Source: Desmodus rotundus (taxonomy: Eukaryota > Chordata > Mammalia > Chiroptera > Phyllostomidae). Taken from it: a DNA stretch of 64,000 nt. The position numbers and the translations under genes were made by a program. The stretch is from contig NC_071392.1 of assembly GCF_022682495.2 (NCBI RefSeq), forward strand, positions 80,678,797 to 80,742,796, in the 5' to 3' direction. Position 1 is the first letter of the stretch, and each line of letters opens with the position of its first letter. Positions 10,546 through 22,270 of the stretch are shown here, in pieces. Under the pieces are notes generated by a model. It did not search any database, had not been told where the DNA came from, and was given only the letters and a program-made list of their open reading frames with translations.

Positions 10546-12624
10546 GTGATGGGTGTAGTTGCTCCTCCCACTGCTTCATTCCCTGGCCCAGGGCAGGTCC
10601 AGATGCCAGGGAGTGGCCTGGCTACTCAGGGCTGGGTCCAGGGCTCTGGGGAGAGCAGACAAGGGCGCCTGTGGGTTTTTCGCCCGCTGGCAGCTGCGTG
10701 CGCATGGACAGAACAGGAATTGGTGTTGCATCTCGTGTTGCTTCTTGTTTGGTTTCCTTTTTACTCGGGGCTGCATCATCACTCTGTGGAGCCTCTGGAA
10801 CTTTTGCCTTTCATGGGCTTCCCCTTGCGTTAAAAAATATTAAAATGTATATTTTATGATTGCATTGGCATAAAGAGGAATATAATCTAGGTTAGATTAT
10901 TTTTACTTTATTCTCCTGATCTTAGAAGCAATGGAAACGTTTCCAGGAGCCTCTGATCTAGCTCAGGCCCTAAGCAGTATGCCCATTGTGGCCATCAGAC
11001 AGTCTGCTCTGCTTGTGGCAACCCTCCCAGCCGCAGGGCATGGCTGGGGAGTACAGAAAGGCCAAGAGCCCCATTGCAAGGAGTAATTTTATATGCAAAG
11101 GTCTTTCTTTCTTAAGTAGGTCACCGCAGCCTCCTGGGCAGGGACTTTCCCTAGGGCTGAGCACTAGGGCCGAGCCCTAGGGCCAGTTTGCTTATTTTAA
11201 CACATTGCAACATAAATACTCTTTGTCATTAATAATTGTTATGAGGCTCCTTCTAAAGCCATGGGAGGTTTCTCTGCAGCTTCCACAGTCATTACCAGAC
11301 TTGGACAGGCCTCTCAAGGCCTCCCTCTGGCACAGCCTTGAGAAAGTGGCTACAAGAGGCCCCTGGCATGGATAGTGTCCCATGTCACCAAGGGCAGAAG
11401 AATGACATGATATCGGGATACTCGGCTCTGTGTTCTCAAAATTGCAACTCAGAGTCACATTATGCAGGTCCCTGAAGCTCCCTGTTGTGTGGGGGCGTCC
11501 AGCTTCCTCCCCCACGTGTTCCCTGTGATCACCAGCTGTCCATTATCTGAGAGAAAAATTCCCTGCTCACTCCCTTTGAGCCGGAGATGGACTGGCTAGG
11601 ACACTGTCTAGGCTTTGTTGTACAGTTGTCACTTGCTGCTGTGCTTTGCCTCCGTCTCTTTAGTTAGGGAAACCAGTATGTACCATAGGCCAGATCGGAC
11701 CGTACTCATTGGTTCCCTGGGTCACTCTGTCTATGCCAATGGTGACATTTAGGGAAAGGCAAGGGGAATAGCATCCTTGGAGGGGGTGTCATTTGAAAGT
11801 GCCTTTGGGGCGGGCCTGATTGGGAAGCTGGGTGGCCTGACAGCTGGGAGTCTGTGTTCATTGAGAGGGGTTCCCTCTGCACATGGGTTCAGCCGAGGGT
11901 GTGTTCGCATTGTAGGTCACAATGGCACCAAGGGACTGACAGAACAGTGATGGTCAAGCACATCACAGAGGCTGCACGGTGACATGTCCAGAGCAGATGG
12001 CAGTTCACTGTTCCTTATTGTATGCTTGCTTTAACTCGGAACTTACGAATTCACACTAATATTTACAATAAATTGCTTTCTCATCAGTTGTTCTTGATCA
12101 TGTATTGTTGTCTCTGAATTTCTTTTGTACAATTTGAGAACTGCCAAAGTGCTTAAGTCATTGTGCCACATGTACCCAGTGACAGCAAAGTGTAAATATG
12201 GAGCTGAGTTCTTAGTTGAGAAATGCAAGCTCACCTTACATATTACCCCAGACCCTGAGAAAGTGGCCAGGATGCCATTTGCTGTGCAGAGGAGAGGGAG
12301 GGATATAAAAATTAGGACGAGAGCCTGGGAAGTAAGATAGGCAGGAGGAAAAAAAAACCCACCGGTAGTTTCAAAGAGGTCTCTGAGCTGCCCTGGAAGC
12401 AGAGAGTCTTTGGGGGCTGGCGGTGGAGGAAGGAGTGTATCAGCCTGACTATATGAACAGGAGGTTCAAAGCCTGATGAGACCCAGACCAAAGAAATAAT
12501 GACCCAGGAACCAGGGTAATGGAAATAGCAGGGATGTTCCTCCACCCCTCTGTTTATTTTACAGATACTGTCTGAATCTGGCGCAGAGAGGTCGAGGCGA
12601 GAAAGTTTCTGACATAGAAAGAAG
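10546..12624. other. Unassigned non-coding sequence
   Basis: Mostly unrecognised. It contains a small 13-bp tandem repeat at 11151-11186. Open frames such as 11192-11515 and 12312-12707 on the minus strand show no domain I know. Confidence 0.35.
11151..11186 (+). repeat. 13-bp tandem repeat, about 2.8 units
   Basis: Three successive units beginning CTAGGGC: 11151-11163, 11164-11176 and a partial unit 11177-11186. The units differ by two or three bases. Confidence 0.8.
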
Positions 12625-13235
12625 CACATGTATCTTCCCATGGGGGAGGGGCATGGTTTAGATGTTGGCATGGTGGAAGGCAGGTCAATAAGGGTCTTGG
12701 AAGGCACGGGGAGACTTAGGGCGATGGGGAGCCATGGAGGGTTTCAAGCAAAAGAGTGGAGAGCATGTATTATTCGGAAGCAGGGCCAGTGTCACGGAGA
12801 CCATTAGAGGGTGTATGGCAATTCTGAAGAATTATTCCACTGTAGGGAACTAGAAGCTTCCACAGCAGGAAGCTGAGCTGTGTTTGATGAGAGGTGTTGT
12901 TGAGGATGTGCCTTGGGGTCGGTAGAAGTGAGGAGTTTGGATCAAAAATATTGACACAAAGGGGCTTGGGACGTCCCAGTGGCAGCTTGCATGTAGAGCA
13001 GAGGCACAGATTTGGGAGTCATGACAAAACAGAAGGTCACTAGTGAAGCACAGGAGGGGCTGAGGTCACCTTGCTAGATGATGGGGTCAGGTGGAGGAAG
13101 AGGACTGGAAGGGAGAGTCCAAGCGACAAGGGCCAACTAGGAGTACACAGGGTCACGGAAGCCAAGGGAAACGGAGACTGAAAGAAAGAGCGGGCCGTCA
13201 GGGGTGTTGGGTGTTGGAGAGAATGCATAAAAGAA
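12625..13235 (-). mobile_element. L2 LINE ORF2/3' region (antisense), decayed
   Basis: 'agccatggagggtttcaagc' and 'agagtggagagcatgt' are the reverse of the L2 ORF2 segment encoding the downstream end of the reverse transcriptase region, and 'agatttgggagtcatgaca' near 13010 is another antisense L2 block. The parts between are diverged or replaced, so continuity is uncertain. No coding capacity remains. Confidence 0.6.
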
Positions 13236-13289
13236 CTTTAAAATAGACATTATCTTTAGCCACAAATAAATCTTTGGTCTCTACTTTGG

Positions 13290-14230
13290 AATTTTTTTTT
13301 TTCAGTCAACAAGTGTTTCCTGAACATCTGCTCACTCACTCCAGGCACTGCTCTTGGCCCGGAGCTTACACTTTAGTGGGAGAGAAACAAACGAGTGAAC
13401 CAAAGACTGGACAAGGTTGCTTTAGACCGCGATAGGAGGTATTTAGAAGACGACACAGGGTGATGTGAGAGTGGGTGATTGGTGGTGGGTGGGGAGGTTA
13501 TTTAGACTGGGTGGGTGCAGCAGGCCTTTCTGAGGATGTGACATTTGATCTGAGTTCTGAATGATAAGAAAAAAAAATCTGCATGAAGATCCAGAAGGCA
13601 GAACATTCCAGGTAGAGGGAACAGCTAGTAAAAAGGCTCTAAATTAGTGTGGTTCGCAAGCAGGGACCATTCTGCCCTCCAGGGGACATTTGGCATTGTC
13701 TGAGGACATTTTTGGTTGGCACAACTCAGCGGTGGGGGAGAGGAGTATTAGGGGGTGTGCTGTGGGCATCTAGTGGGTAGAGGCCAGGGAAGCTGGCAAA
13801 AATCCTATCATGCAGGGCAGCCCGCACAGCAAAGAACTACCCCGCCCCAGATGTCACCGGTATCAAGAGTGAGAAACCCTGCCTGAAACTGGGATTGAGT
13901 TGGTCCATTAAACGAGTAAAAAGGAGGTCAGGGTCTGGGAACCAGGGAGCAAGGATGGGTGGTGGGGCTGGGGGCCAGGGGCAGGGGGCAGAGGCCTTTT
14001 ATGTTTGACGTCTGAGTGCAAGCGGAAGTCGTTACAGGATGGTAAGCTGGGAAGTGACTTGGTCTGGTTTATGTTCTGAAATGATCCCCTGGCTGCTGTG
14101 GTGGACGGGACGGGGAACAGAGGGGCAACAGAGCCATGTAGGTGTGGAGAAGAATGGGAGGCACGTGGGACGTTAGGGGGAGCTGATGGGATTTTTCTGA
14201 TGGATCAGGTTTGAAGGTTGAGGGAAAGTG
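13290..14230 (-). mobile_element. L2 LINE 3' end (antisense), interrupted by MER20-like element
   Basis: Starts with the reverse of the L2 terminus ('cagtcaacaagtgtttcctg', 'ccaggcactgctcttgg', 'gagcttacactttagtggg') and continues through 'aggatgtgacatttgatctg' and 'agaacattccaggtagaggg'. After the insertion at 13646-13881 it resumes and runs to 'tgatcccctggctgctgtgg' and beyond. L2 is an ancient LINE that supplied the machinery for MIR. This copy is inactive. Confidence 0.8.
13646..13881 (+). mobile_element. MER20-like hAT-Charlie transposon
   Basis: Follows the MER20 pattern: 'ctccaggggacatttggcat', 'gaggacatttttggttggca', 'gcatctagtgggtagaggcc' and 'gagaaaccctg' at the end. It sits inside the antisense L2, so it is younger than the L2 copy. 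In some placentals MER20 copies act as endometrial regulatory elements; nothing here shows such activity. Confidence 0.8.
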
Positions 14231-14248
14231 AGAAATCCAAAATTACTT

Positions 14249-14412
14249 CTGGGCCCTGGCCAGGTAGCTCAGTCGGTGAGAGCATGTCCCAATATGGCAA
14301 GGGTGCAAGGTCGGTCCCCGGTCAGGGCACAGACAGGAATCAACCAATGAGTGCATACGTAAGTGAAACAATGAAATCAATGTTTCTCTCTAGAAAAAAA
14401 AACCGAGAAAAG
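14249..14412 (+). mobile_element. VES-type bat SINE (sense)
   Basis: Begins 'gggccctggccaggtagc', the tRNA-like A-box region, with a B-box-like segment 'aaggtcggtccccgg', and ends in 'atgtttctctctag' plus an A-rich tail. An 8-bp target duplication 'aattactt' lies at 14241-14248 and 14413-14420. It is shorter than its sister copies because part of the body between head and tail is missing. Confidence 0.88.
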
Positions 14413-14589
14413 AATTACTTGGCTTAGACAGCAGAATGAGTGAAGGTGCAGTTCACTGTGATGAGAAGATAGGGCGCCGTTTATACAGGAAAATTACGGT
14501 CTGCAGTGTATACTGCAGGGGTCGTGGAGGAATGGACGAGGGTTCCTGTCACGCTTATCACACAACTGTTTTAACTAGTTGCAAACCAC

Positions 14590-14678
14590 CTCGTTATATA
14601 GTAAAAGGAGATTAATTAAATAAATGATGGAACCAGTATAACGCGGTAGTACAGAATGTATCTATTAATATAGAACTA
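14590..14678 (+). mobile_element. Old L1 3' fragment (sense), left of a probable LTR insertion
   Basis: 'aattaaataaatgatggaac' and 'agtacagaatgtatctatta' resemble the region near the end of old L1 (L1M) elements that normally describes a low-complexity A/T-rich 3' segment. It seems to continue after 15200, which would make the intervening block an insertion. Confidence 0.4.
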
Positions 14679-15200
14679 TGGTCCCAAAGTTACCGCACAG
14701 AAACGCCATTTCTTTAACGCGGCCCTTTCTCCTTTCTGTCCATCCGCTCCCTTCCTTAATCATTAAGACCTGAGGACAGTCGGTTCTGGTCAGCCGCAAA
14801 CTGTCTTACGAACAAAGCCTCGGGTCCGTGGGCCGCAGGGACCGAGTTTTGGTCACGCTAAAGATAACATGTTGACTTCAGCTGTGTTTGTGGACCACGC
14901 CCTCATGTGAAAGCAGACAGAACCGCCCCGTGGCTGATGTCAGGACCTGACGCAACCAGCAGCCACTCCCTTCCCCGGCCCCAGCCAATCCGTCCGGCCC
15001 ACGACCCCAGCGCCTTTAGCCCCCGTGGCCGATGATTGCCCCCCCCATCGTGTAAACCGCCCCCCCGGATGCCACTGGGGAGCCACGTCTTTGAGCGCTT
15101 GCCCCCCTGTGAGTCTGAGCTCGGCACCACTTCCTCAGCGGATAAACCCTCACTTTCTCGGCTGCAAACTCTTGTTTGCGTTTGATTGGACTTTGATGCA
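14679..15200 (+). mobile_element. Probable solo LTR of a class I endogenous retrovirus
   Basis: A GC- and CpG-rich block of about 520 bp between two A/T-rich old-L1-like segments. It begins TG and can be ended at CA. Near its right end is a polyadenylation-signal-like GATAAA followed by a U5-like stretch with 'ctgcaaactcttgtttgcgt'. No internal retroviral genes are present. The expected short target duplication is not convincing (acta / ttta), so exact ends are uncertain. I cannot name the family. Confidence 0.5.
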
Positions 15201-16500
15201 TTTAAGCAAATGGAGCACTTTAGTCTGGGAACAACAATACATTAAGTTGAAAAAAAGATTATAAAGTGGTATGTAGTATGATAGCATTGGACTCTTTTAC
15301 CTTTTCTACCAAAATACAGGGGTTAGCAAAAGTAGGTTTACAGTTGTGAGTACACAAAACACCGAGTTTATTCTCGTATTATTGTTGATTAATTATTGTA
15401 TTATTTACTTGTATTATAACTGTAAACCTACTTTTGCCCACCCCTGTATATATTCCATGAAGTGAAAATTTAAGTTTAGAAGTGAAAGTATAAAGATACC
15501 AGAAGAAAATATCATTAAATATTTTTATAATTGTAGGGTGGTAAAACCTTGTATTGCATGATATTAAAACCAGAAATAATAAGTAAAAGATGAATATACT
15601 TGTCTATATGTAAAGTTAAAACTCTTATGGGGGGTAAGCCCATAGATAAAGGAAAAAAACTGGGGAAAATCATTTATAATCAGCATAGCAGAGTTAATAT
15701 CTATATTAATTAAAGAGATTTTATAAATTGATAGAGAAAAACAAATAGCCCAGCAGAAAAAAGGATAAAGCCAGGATTCAGCAAGTCTGAGAAGAAATGA
15801 AATGGCCAACCAGTATATAAGACGTTCAGTCTTTCTGTTTATGAAGAAAATGCCAATTGAAACAACGAGTTTATGTTATACCTTTCAAGTTGGCAAAAAT
15901 GAAAAGATTTATAATATCCATTTTTGGAGAGGGCGAGGGAGAGTAAACTGGCAACATTTTTTTCAGGTATAATTTGGACCATCAAACTGTAACTGTGATT
16001 CCTGTTTGACCAAGAAGTCTGCTTTTGACCATTTAGCCTGCGTGAGCAGCGAGACAAAGATGTGGGCACAGGATGCGAAAGCTGCATTGCTGGTCATGAT
16101 GGAAACTTTGAAATAAGTGTCTCCCAACAAGCGCCTGCCTAAACAAGTCACGGGCGGGATGCAATAAAAGGATGTAAACCCTGAAAAGGACATGCCATCT
16201 GTAGGTCCTGATCTGAAGAATTATTCAGGGCGTTGTTGAACAGAACAAACGGCCGTAGAACAGTTTGTATCACACGATCACATTTTGTAAAAATGAGGAA
16301 ATGAAAGTATGTGTTGGTAGGTAGGGCTATGTATGTTTAGAGAAAGGTCTGAGAGGCTTGTATAAAATTATCCAGTGTTGTCTTTTCCAGGGAGTGGGAT
16401 TTTTTGTTCCCTGTTTATTTATTTAATAGTGACACGTGTCCCAATGTGCTGGTGTAATGTAATTATATATTGGCACAGGGGTAAAGGCGGATTTAACGTA
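15201..16500 (+). mobile_element. Old L1 (L1M-type) 3' region (sense), interrupted by a MITE
   Basis: Segments in L1 order: 'aacaaatagcccagcagaaa', 'gaagaaatgaaatggccaac', 'aagaaaatgccaattgaaac', 'agttggcaaaaatgaaaaga', and later 'cacattttgtaaaaatgagg'. Many substitutions and gaps; no open coding frame. The piece at 15201-15316 is less certain than 15540-16090. Confidence 0.6.
15317..15446 (+). mobile_element. Mariner-type MITE, copy 1
   Basis: A 130-bp element with terminal inverted repeats of 29 bp, 27 of them matching (left end CAGGGGTTAGCAAAAGTAGG, right end reverse-complementing to CAGGGGTGGGCAAAAGTAGG). It is flanked by a TA duplication at 15315-15316 and 15447-15448, the hallmark of Tc1/mariner insertion. 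It has no coding capacity. An RNA copy would fold into a long hairpin. The same family occurs at 60894-61017 and 63283-63395. Confidence 0.92.
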
Positions 16501-18616
16501 ATTATGAGTGTGAAGTATATTCGCTGTGTCGAAGTCATCTGCTTAGAATTTCCACCATTGTCTCTTCCTCTCTTCATATCACAATATGTGTAATTGGAAA
16601 AGAAATGAAATAAAGTCTTATTGCTGGATAGAGTGTTAGGTGAATGTCGCGTCCTTAGCTCCCACTGGTTGCCGACATGTAAAGGGACGTTCCAGCTTGT
16701 GACAGAGCACCTCCTTTAATAACGAAGCCGGTGCACTGAGAAATCTGTGGGAAACCCGGAAGGAGCAGAGCACACAGCAGGTTTGATTTATGTAAACTGT
16801 GCAAAGATAAAACAGCAAAAAACTGAGTGCAGAAAAGAAAGCAGCTGTGGACTCCAGTATTTTACAAGCTCACTGTGCAAAAAAAAGACAGCTCTGGGTA
16901 CGGAATATATTCTGTATGAATAAGCCATCTGCACCTCCCATAATCCTGTGTTTGTGTGTTAGGGTTTTTCTGGTGAGGTATCTATTTAAACCTGCCAAGT
17001 ACTTACACAAATACATATGTAATTTGTACGTATACACGTGTGTATTTTAAATGGTATAGTATGTTTATCTATGCATGGAAATGTATTCAAATTAGCATTG
17101 TAATAATAAAAAATTTGCAACAACCCAAGTGTTTCGTGTGTGTGTGTATTTTCTGTGCCTATGTCTCTGTATCTACACATGAAATATTCACAGAAGGTAA
17201 CACAGGACCTACAGCAACCCACAGGCCGTGCTTGGCTTGGGTGCATGGGTTTCTGGGGTTTATTTTTAACGTCCACTTCAGTTGCCTGAAGAGTCTGATC
17301 TTTCTGTAGTGTGCCTGTTTGCTTTTACATGGGAAAAATTTGTTTTGAGGAAAAAATGAAGGAACAAAATCAGAAGACGTCAGTGGTGACCTTCGCCAGG
17401 GATGTTTCTGAGCGGTAGTAACAGGGGTAGAAGCTAGGCGGCTGTGGGAAATGACGGAGTAGCAGCAGGGAGGGAAATTCCCTTAACAACCTCAAGTGAG
17501 CGTGAGGAAGAGATGAGGCGAAAACTGGAAGTCGATGCAGAGTAAAGGGGACGTTTAGGCTTCCTCTCTCTAGGCAGTCCACCGGTCCGTCTGAGAAACG
17601 AGCACACTTGTGCGGGTTTTCCTAAAAGTAGCCTTACTTTCATCTTCCACCCTACCTTTAAATCTGCTCTGGGAACTGGCCACTTCTCTGGCTGTGCCCC
17701 TCCCAGCCTTCCTCCTTGTTCCCAGCTTGTGCTTTTCCCTCCAGGGTCAGACGCAGGAGAAGGGTGAGAGGTGAAGCGGGCTCTGTGTTAAGATGGCTTT
17801 GCCCTCTCTGGGCATTTCCATGTCCTTGAAGGGTCACCTGGTGGGTCCTTCCAATTGGAAATCTCTAGATGGCCTGGTCACCTTGATCCCCCCTCAGTTC
17901 CGCCCCCAAACCCACCCGCCTACGCTCGTACTGCTCAGTACTCTTACTTCGGGGGCCTTCTTTTCCTCCCTGGCCCAGCCCCCCACCCTGCTGCCACAGG
18001 CTGGCCACACGTTCCCAGGCACGAGCCAGCTCTCAGTCCCTCTAACCTCCAACTGCAGGGGAACACACTCCTCTCTCCAATGGTTCCACTCAGGTTCCCT
18101 CACTGGGCTTGAGGAGGAGGCAGACCTCCCTTCATCCTTCCTCCTCAGGGTGAGACCCACAGCAGTCCAATGGCCCTCCTCCAAAATCCTTACACCCCTC
18201 ACTCCTTTGGCCCTTTGTATCCTCCTCGTGCGTGAGGGAATTTCAAAGTCCTCACCACGGTTCTTGGTTGCTCTGCTGTGAGTGTTCTCAGGCATTCCCT
18301 TTGGAATGCTGTCTTCTTTATGTATTGCTGCTTCAGTCCCAGCTTCTGATTTCGCATTTTGTTCCAGGCACATGGTAATGAGCCAGAGTAACATGGAGGG
18401 AGAGGCCGAAGCTACGGGACAGAGGCCGATGGAGCCAGCGTCCAAATCTCGGTGGGGATTTGGTCAAGGGCGAAGGAGGGGCCTCTCTTCCCTTGTGATG
18501 GGATGGAAGGGAGATGAGAGGAGGTGCTGGAAGGGTTGATGGAGCTCCCTCCCTTCCTATGGTCTCTATTATCTTCATGAAATGCGTGATCAGAGGTTTG
18601 CTGAAGCACAGTGAAG
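16501..18616. other. Unassigned non-coding sequence
   Basis: No repeat family firmly recognised. A short L1-like phrase ('atttgcaacaacccaagtg') occurs near 17110, next to a short GT run. Open frames at 17793-18281 and 17894-18445 overlap on opposite strands and look like chance frames in GC-rich DNA. Confidence 0.35.
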
Positions 18617-18627
18617 GGAAAAGTCTT

Positions 18628-18847
18628 TTTCTTTTTCTTTATTTTTAGAGGGAGGGGAAAGGAGGGAGAAAGAGAGGGAGAGGAACATTGACACGGGAGA
18701 GAAATATCGATTGGTTGCCTCTCCTCTGCGCCCCGACTGGGAACCAGCCCTCAGCCTAGGCATGTGCCCCCACCGGCAATAGAACTGGAGACCTTTTGCT
18801 TCGTGGGATGACGCCCAACCCACTGACCCACACTGGTCACGGCCAGA
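18628..18847 (-). mobile_element. VES-type bat SINE (antisense)
   Basis: T-rich tail, purine-rich tract with GGGA/GAGA repeats, then the tRNA-like head at the right ending 'cactggtcacggccag'. A perfect 11-bp target duplication, 'ggaaaagtctt', lies at 18617-18627 and 18848-18858. Confidence 0.93.
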
Positions 18848-18858
18848 GGAAAAGTCTT

Positions 18859-20664
18859 GATTGATCAGCCTGACTCATTTGTATGATGGAATTCGGAGGA
18901 AATTCCAGTCCAGCTTAAGGTTGTCAAACCCACTCCAATGGCGCAGGCTGCTGAGGGGGGCACTGGGCTCCTCCTGCAAAGGGAGAACTCTAGGTCAACA
19001 CGTCCCCACTGTCACCATCAGTCACTGTCAGTGTCAGAGAGGGAAGGCGAGAGACTGTGTACACCAAACAAAGAAGGGTGTTCTATGACAAAGGAGGACC
19101 AGTGAAGCCCAAAGGTAGCCAGACTCCCTGGTTTGGAGAGGAAGCATTTTATCTTTGCAAACAGACTCAAAATTCAGATTTGAATGTCCTTGAGTCACGA
19201 AAGCCACAGCGGCAGAATACCCAGCGTCCCGCAGAATCCCACAGCTCAGAAGGGGAACATAACATGAAAGACACCTCCTAGTGGTCCGCAGCTACTGACG
19301 AGTCCCGGGGACGGGTGGGAGGGAAGGCTGGGGTCCTCCCAGCTTAGACAGCCTCAGAACCCGTGGTCCCAGAACGTGTGATTTGTCCAGACCTTGTCAA
19401 ACACTCTCAAGGTTGTTTCAGAGAAGTCCTGGGGTAGCCACGTTTGCCAAGGACACTTGGCATCTCAAACACCACTCTCCCTATTGAGCAGGAAGGTGAT
19501 AGGGGCTTTGTTATTAAGTCGGTATCATGGATAACCAAGCACCAGAACAGCTCCTTTAACGGTAGGAGATCTAATTATGAGAACTGAAACTAGTATTTTG
19601 GTGGTAACCCACCCAAAGCCAGGGGAAGAGGGAAGAGAAATAGAAAGTGGAGCATTAGAAATTACCTCCCAACTAAATGGCTACTCACAGCCAGGGGGAG
19701 TTAGTGGAAATGAATGAGCTACAATTGTAAGCAAGGACCCCTTCTCCGCATGGGCTAAAACAAATCACAAGGGCACACTCTACCAAGTCTAAGTGCAGGG
19801 TAGTCTCACTAACACTGGTCCTTAAAAATGTCGGCTTTACTGAGAATGGGTACTTTACCTTGTTCCCAAACCTTTCGGTGAATTTTATGGGGCCATGTTC
19901 GATGAGTTATTGGGCCACTGAGAGGGCATTTTGAATGAAAATTAATTTCTAAAGTGGAACTTTGCTTTTTCTTCAGAATTCCCAGTCCTTGACTTGTGTT
20001 AGAGGGACGGGGGGAGGGGAGAGGTTAGAGGGATGGGAGGCTCCCTGGCATCGTGATGCTGAAGGTTTGTGCGTGACCTGCACGCAGTTTTCTCTGAAGG
20101 GATAACGATCTCTAGTCTGAACAAAGTGAAATGTGTTCTAGTGGTTTTTGAAAGTGTTGCCACCCACAGGGCAACACCTTACAGGGGGTGCAAAATAAAG
20201 GAAAGGAAGCAGATTTCCTCCATTAGGCTCAAAGCCTTTTGATTGCAATCCAGTTAAAGTCTCCAGTGCTAATTATTGGCTGGATTTATTCAGCCCAGAA
20301 GCTTCTGAAGTTGGCTGGCTTGAGTGTGAGACAGTCCATTTTAATGTTGCAAAACCTCCTAAGTAACCACAAAGGCAACTGTTTATCTCAATCTGCACTT
20401 GAAACACCTGCTTACTGATACTTGATTATGTGTTTGGAGGCCTGTGATTGAGAGTCTAACACCTGGCTGATTAAGCTGATGTTTGCCCGTGTTTTGAAAT
20501 GCAATTTTACTGTTTAGTGTGCTGTTCCAGGCTGCAATGTATTTAGTGGATGGGGTGCCTCAAAACTCTTGTTGTTAAAAAAAAATTATAGAATAATAGC
20601 TTGTTTTCATCAGAGAGAAAATGCACCGGAAAAGTCTGACACTGTATGTAACGCAGTGTCGTTA
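18859..20664. other. Repeat-free sequence, part possibly regulatory
   Basis: No transposon recognised over 1.8 kb. From about 20150 to 20620 the sequence is AT-balanced, free of low-complexity runs and dense in homeodomain, CCAAT and SOX/TCF-like sites (for example CTAATTATTGG at 20269-20279 and TGATTAAG near 20469). It could be a conserved regulatory element. A short hairpin, GTGTTGCC with GGCAACAC, lies at 20154-20177. Confidence 0.35.
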
Positions 20665-20800
20665 AGACAGGGGGCTTCCAACTGGGCTACAAGGAAAACC
20701 TGTGTTGAATTCCTACCCTGGACCTACTGAATCCGCATCTCTGGCTGTGGGGACCATGCGCTGGCCTCTTGAACTAATTCCCAGAGAGCTGCAAAATGCT
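20665..20800 (-). mobile_element. MER5-like hAT-Charlie relic
   Basis: 'cctggacctactgaatccgc' followed by 'atctctggctgtggggacca' is the MER5 core in the reverse orientation relative to the copy at 1106-1264. The edges are approximate. Confidence 0.65.
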
Positions 20801-20989
20801 ACTTTAAGGGAAAGCCGCTTCCACTTGGATCCTGCAGTAGAATGAATAGATCTCTGGGATGACACTTCTGGTTCGTATCTGTGGAACCCGTGTGAACCTT
20901 GAACTAGAGCTTTGGATTAGTCCTTGGGAGAGCACTGAGCATGCATGTGAGCTGTCACATGTGAGAGGTGAGTCATGCGCCACCAAGAC

Positions 20990-21130
20990 CGTGACAGGTG
21001 CCCATGTTGCTCCATTCATTTTACAAATGAAGGAAATCGAGGCCCAGAGAGGTGAAAGCATGGACTGAAGGCCAGGTAATGCCGAGCTGAGGCTAGAATC
21101 AGGTTTTGTAATTCCTACGCATGACTCTTC
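20990..21130 (-). repeat. MIR SINE fragment (antisense)
   Basis: 'ccattcattttacaaatgaa', 'cgaggcccagagaggtgaaa' and 'gagctgaggctagaatcagg' are the reverse complement of the MIR core and 5' half. Confidence 0.8.
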
Positions 21131-21734
21131 TGTTCATGTCACCGAAGTGAGGACTGTGTAGGAGGCCAGCTCCCTCCAGGACTCCCCTGTCCTTCCCCCT
21201 GCTCCTGCCCAGGGGCCCGACCTGCTCAGGCTACAGCCACTATTCTGCCTTTTGGCTTCTGCAGGGGCTTGGCCAGCAGGAGGTGCCAGCTGGAGAAAGG
21301 GAGGCGGAGCCCATCGGGCTGGACAGTGGTGGGCTCACCTGGGGACGCTGCATTGGCTCGGAGAGTGGAATGACGTGACCAACCACCCCGGTTTGCCAGG
21401 ATTGAAGGCTTTCCCCGCACACGGGACTTCCAGTGCTAAAACCCAGATAGTTCCAGGCGAGCTGAAGTGGAGGGGCTCCTTTAAAACTTGACTAGAGGAA
21501 ACCATGAGAGGCTCAGGACCATGGTTGGTAAATCACAGAAGTGTAGTTGCTGTTGCCATTTAAAAATAGCCACTCACTTGGTCATTTAATTTGTTTTAAA
21601 ACGAGACAATACATGATACAAAATGAAAACCTTGTAAAGGGGTATGTTGGTAACTAAGTCTCCACTCTTGGCCTCTACCAGTTGTTTCCTTCGATGGCAG
21701 GCTCTGCCTAGTGTCTGTGTGTGTTCTTCCAAGG
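21131..21734. other. Unassigned non-coding sequence
   Basis: No family or exon recognised. Confidence 0.35.
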
Positions 21735-22270
21735 GTGTTTGACACACATTGAGGTGTATAATATATTAGTTAAACTATCCAATTGACAGCATTCTAGGCA
21801 CAGTGTTTTCACCCTTCTTTTTACTTAGGGGTGTATCTTTGAGACTGTTCAACACCAGGTAATAAAGAGCTGCTTTGTTCTTTTTAGTTGTATAGTATAG
21901 TGTAGGTCGTATAGTTGTATAGCACAGCACACTATACTGCAGTATAGTGCGGGTTGTATGGTAGTCCTTGTCTGGACGTATTGCCGTTTATAAATGTAGC
22001 TAGCCTCCTGTTAACAGGTTTTGGCCTTGCTTGTAATTCGGTGCCATCATTAATGCACACGATGCTGCCATGAAAATCCTTGAGCATTTAGGTCAAAGAG
22101 GATGTCTGTTTAAAGTGGCGAAAGTCAATGTCAAGTTGGCTTTGTAGAGGCGGACCAGCGTGCGCTCCACCAACAGTACAGACGAGTGCCTGGTTCCCTG
22201 CCGCCCTGCTGGGAGTCCCCTTCAGTTCGGCTCCGGTCAAGCGCTGGTTGAGCAAGTCCTAATTTTTTGC
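21735..22270 (-). mobile_element. Old L1 (L1M-type) 3' region (antisense)
   Basis: Reverse-strand L1 phrases in order: a tract corresponding to the usual 'ctgtatagtattcc' region near 21890-21960, 'catgaaaatccttgagcatt', and a late segment with 'ctccaccaacagtac'. Heavily diverged, no coding frame. Its low-complexity TATAG segment contains a perfect 20-bp palindrome at 21930-21949. Confidence 0.6.
21930..21949. repeat. Perfect 20-bp palindrome
   Basis: CACTATACTG followed directly by its reverse complement CAGTATAGTG. It lies among several TATAG repeats, so it may have arisen by local duplication and inversion inside the old L1. Confidence 0.9.

Noticed and set aside
20154..20177. Inverted repeat GTGTTGCC / GGCAACAC considered as an X-box
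   Set aside because: The spacer between half-sites is 8 bp, too long for an RFX site. It remains only a short hairpin.
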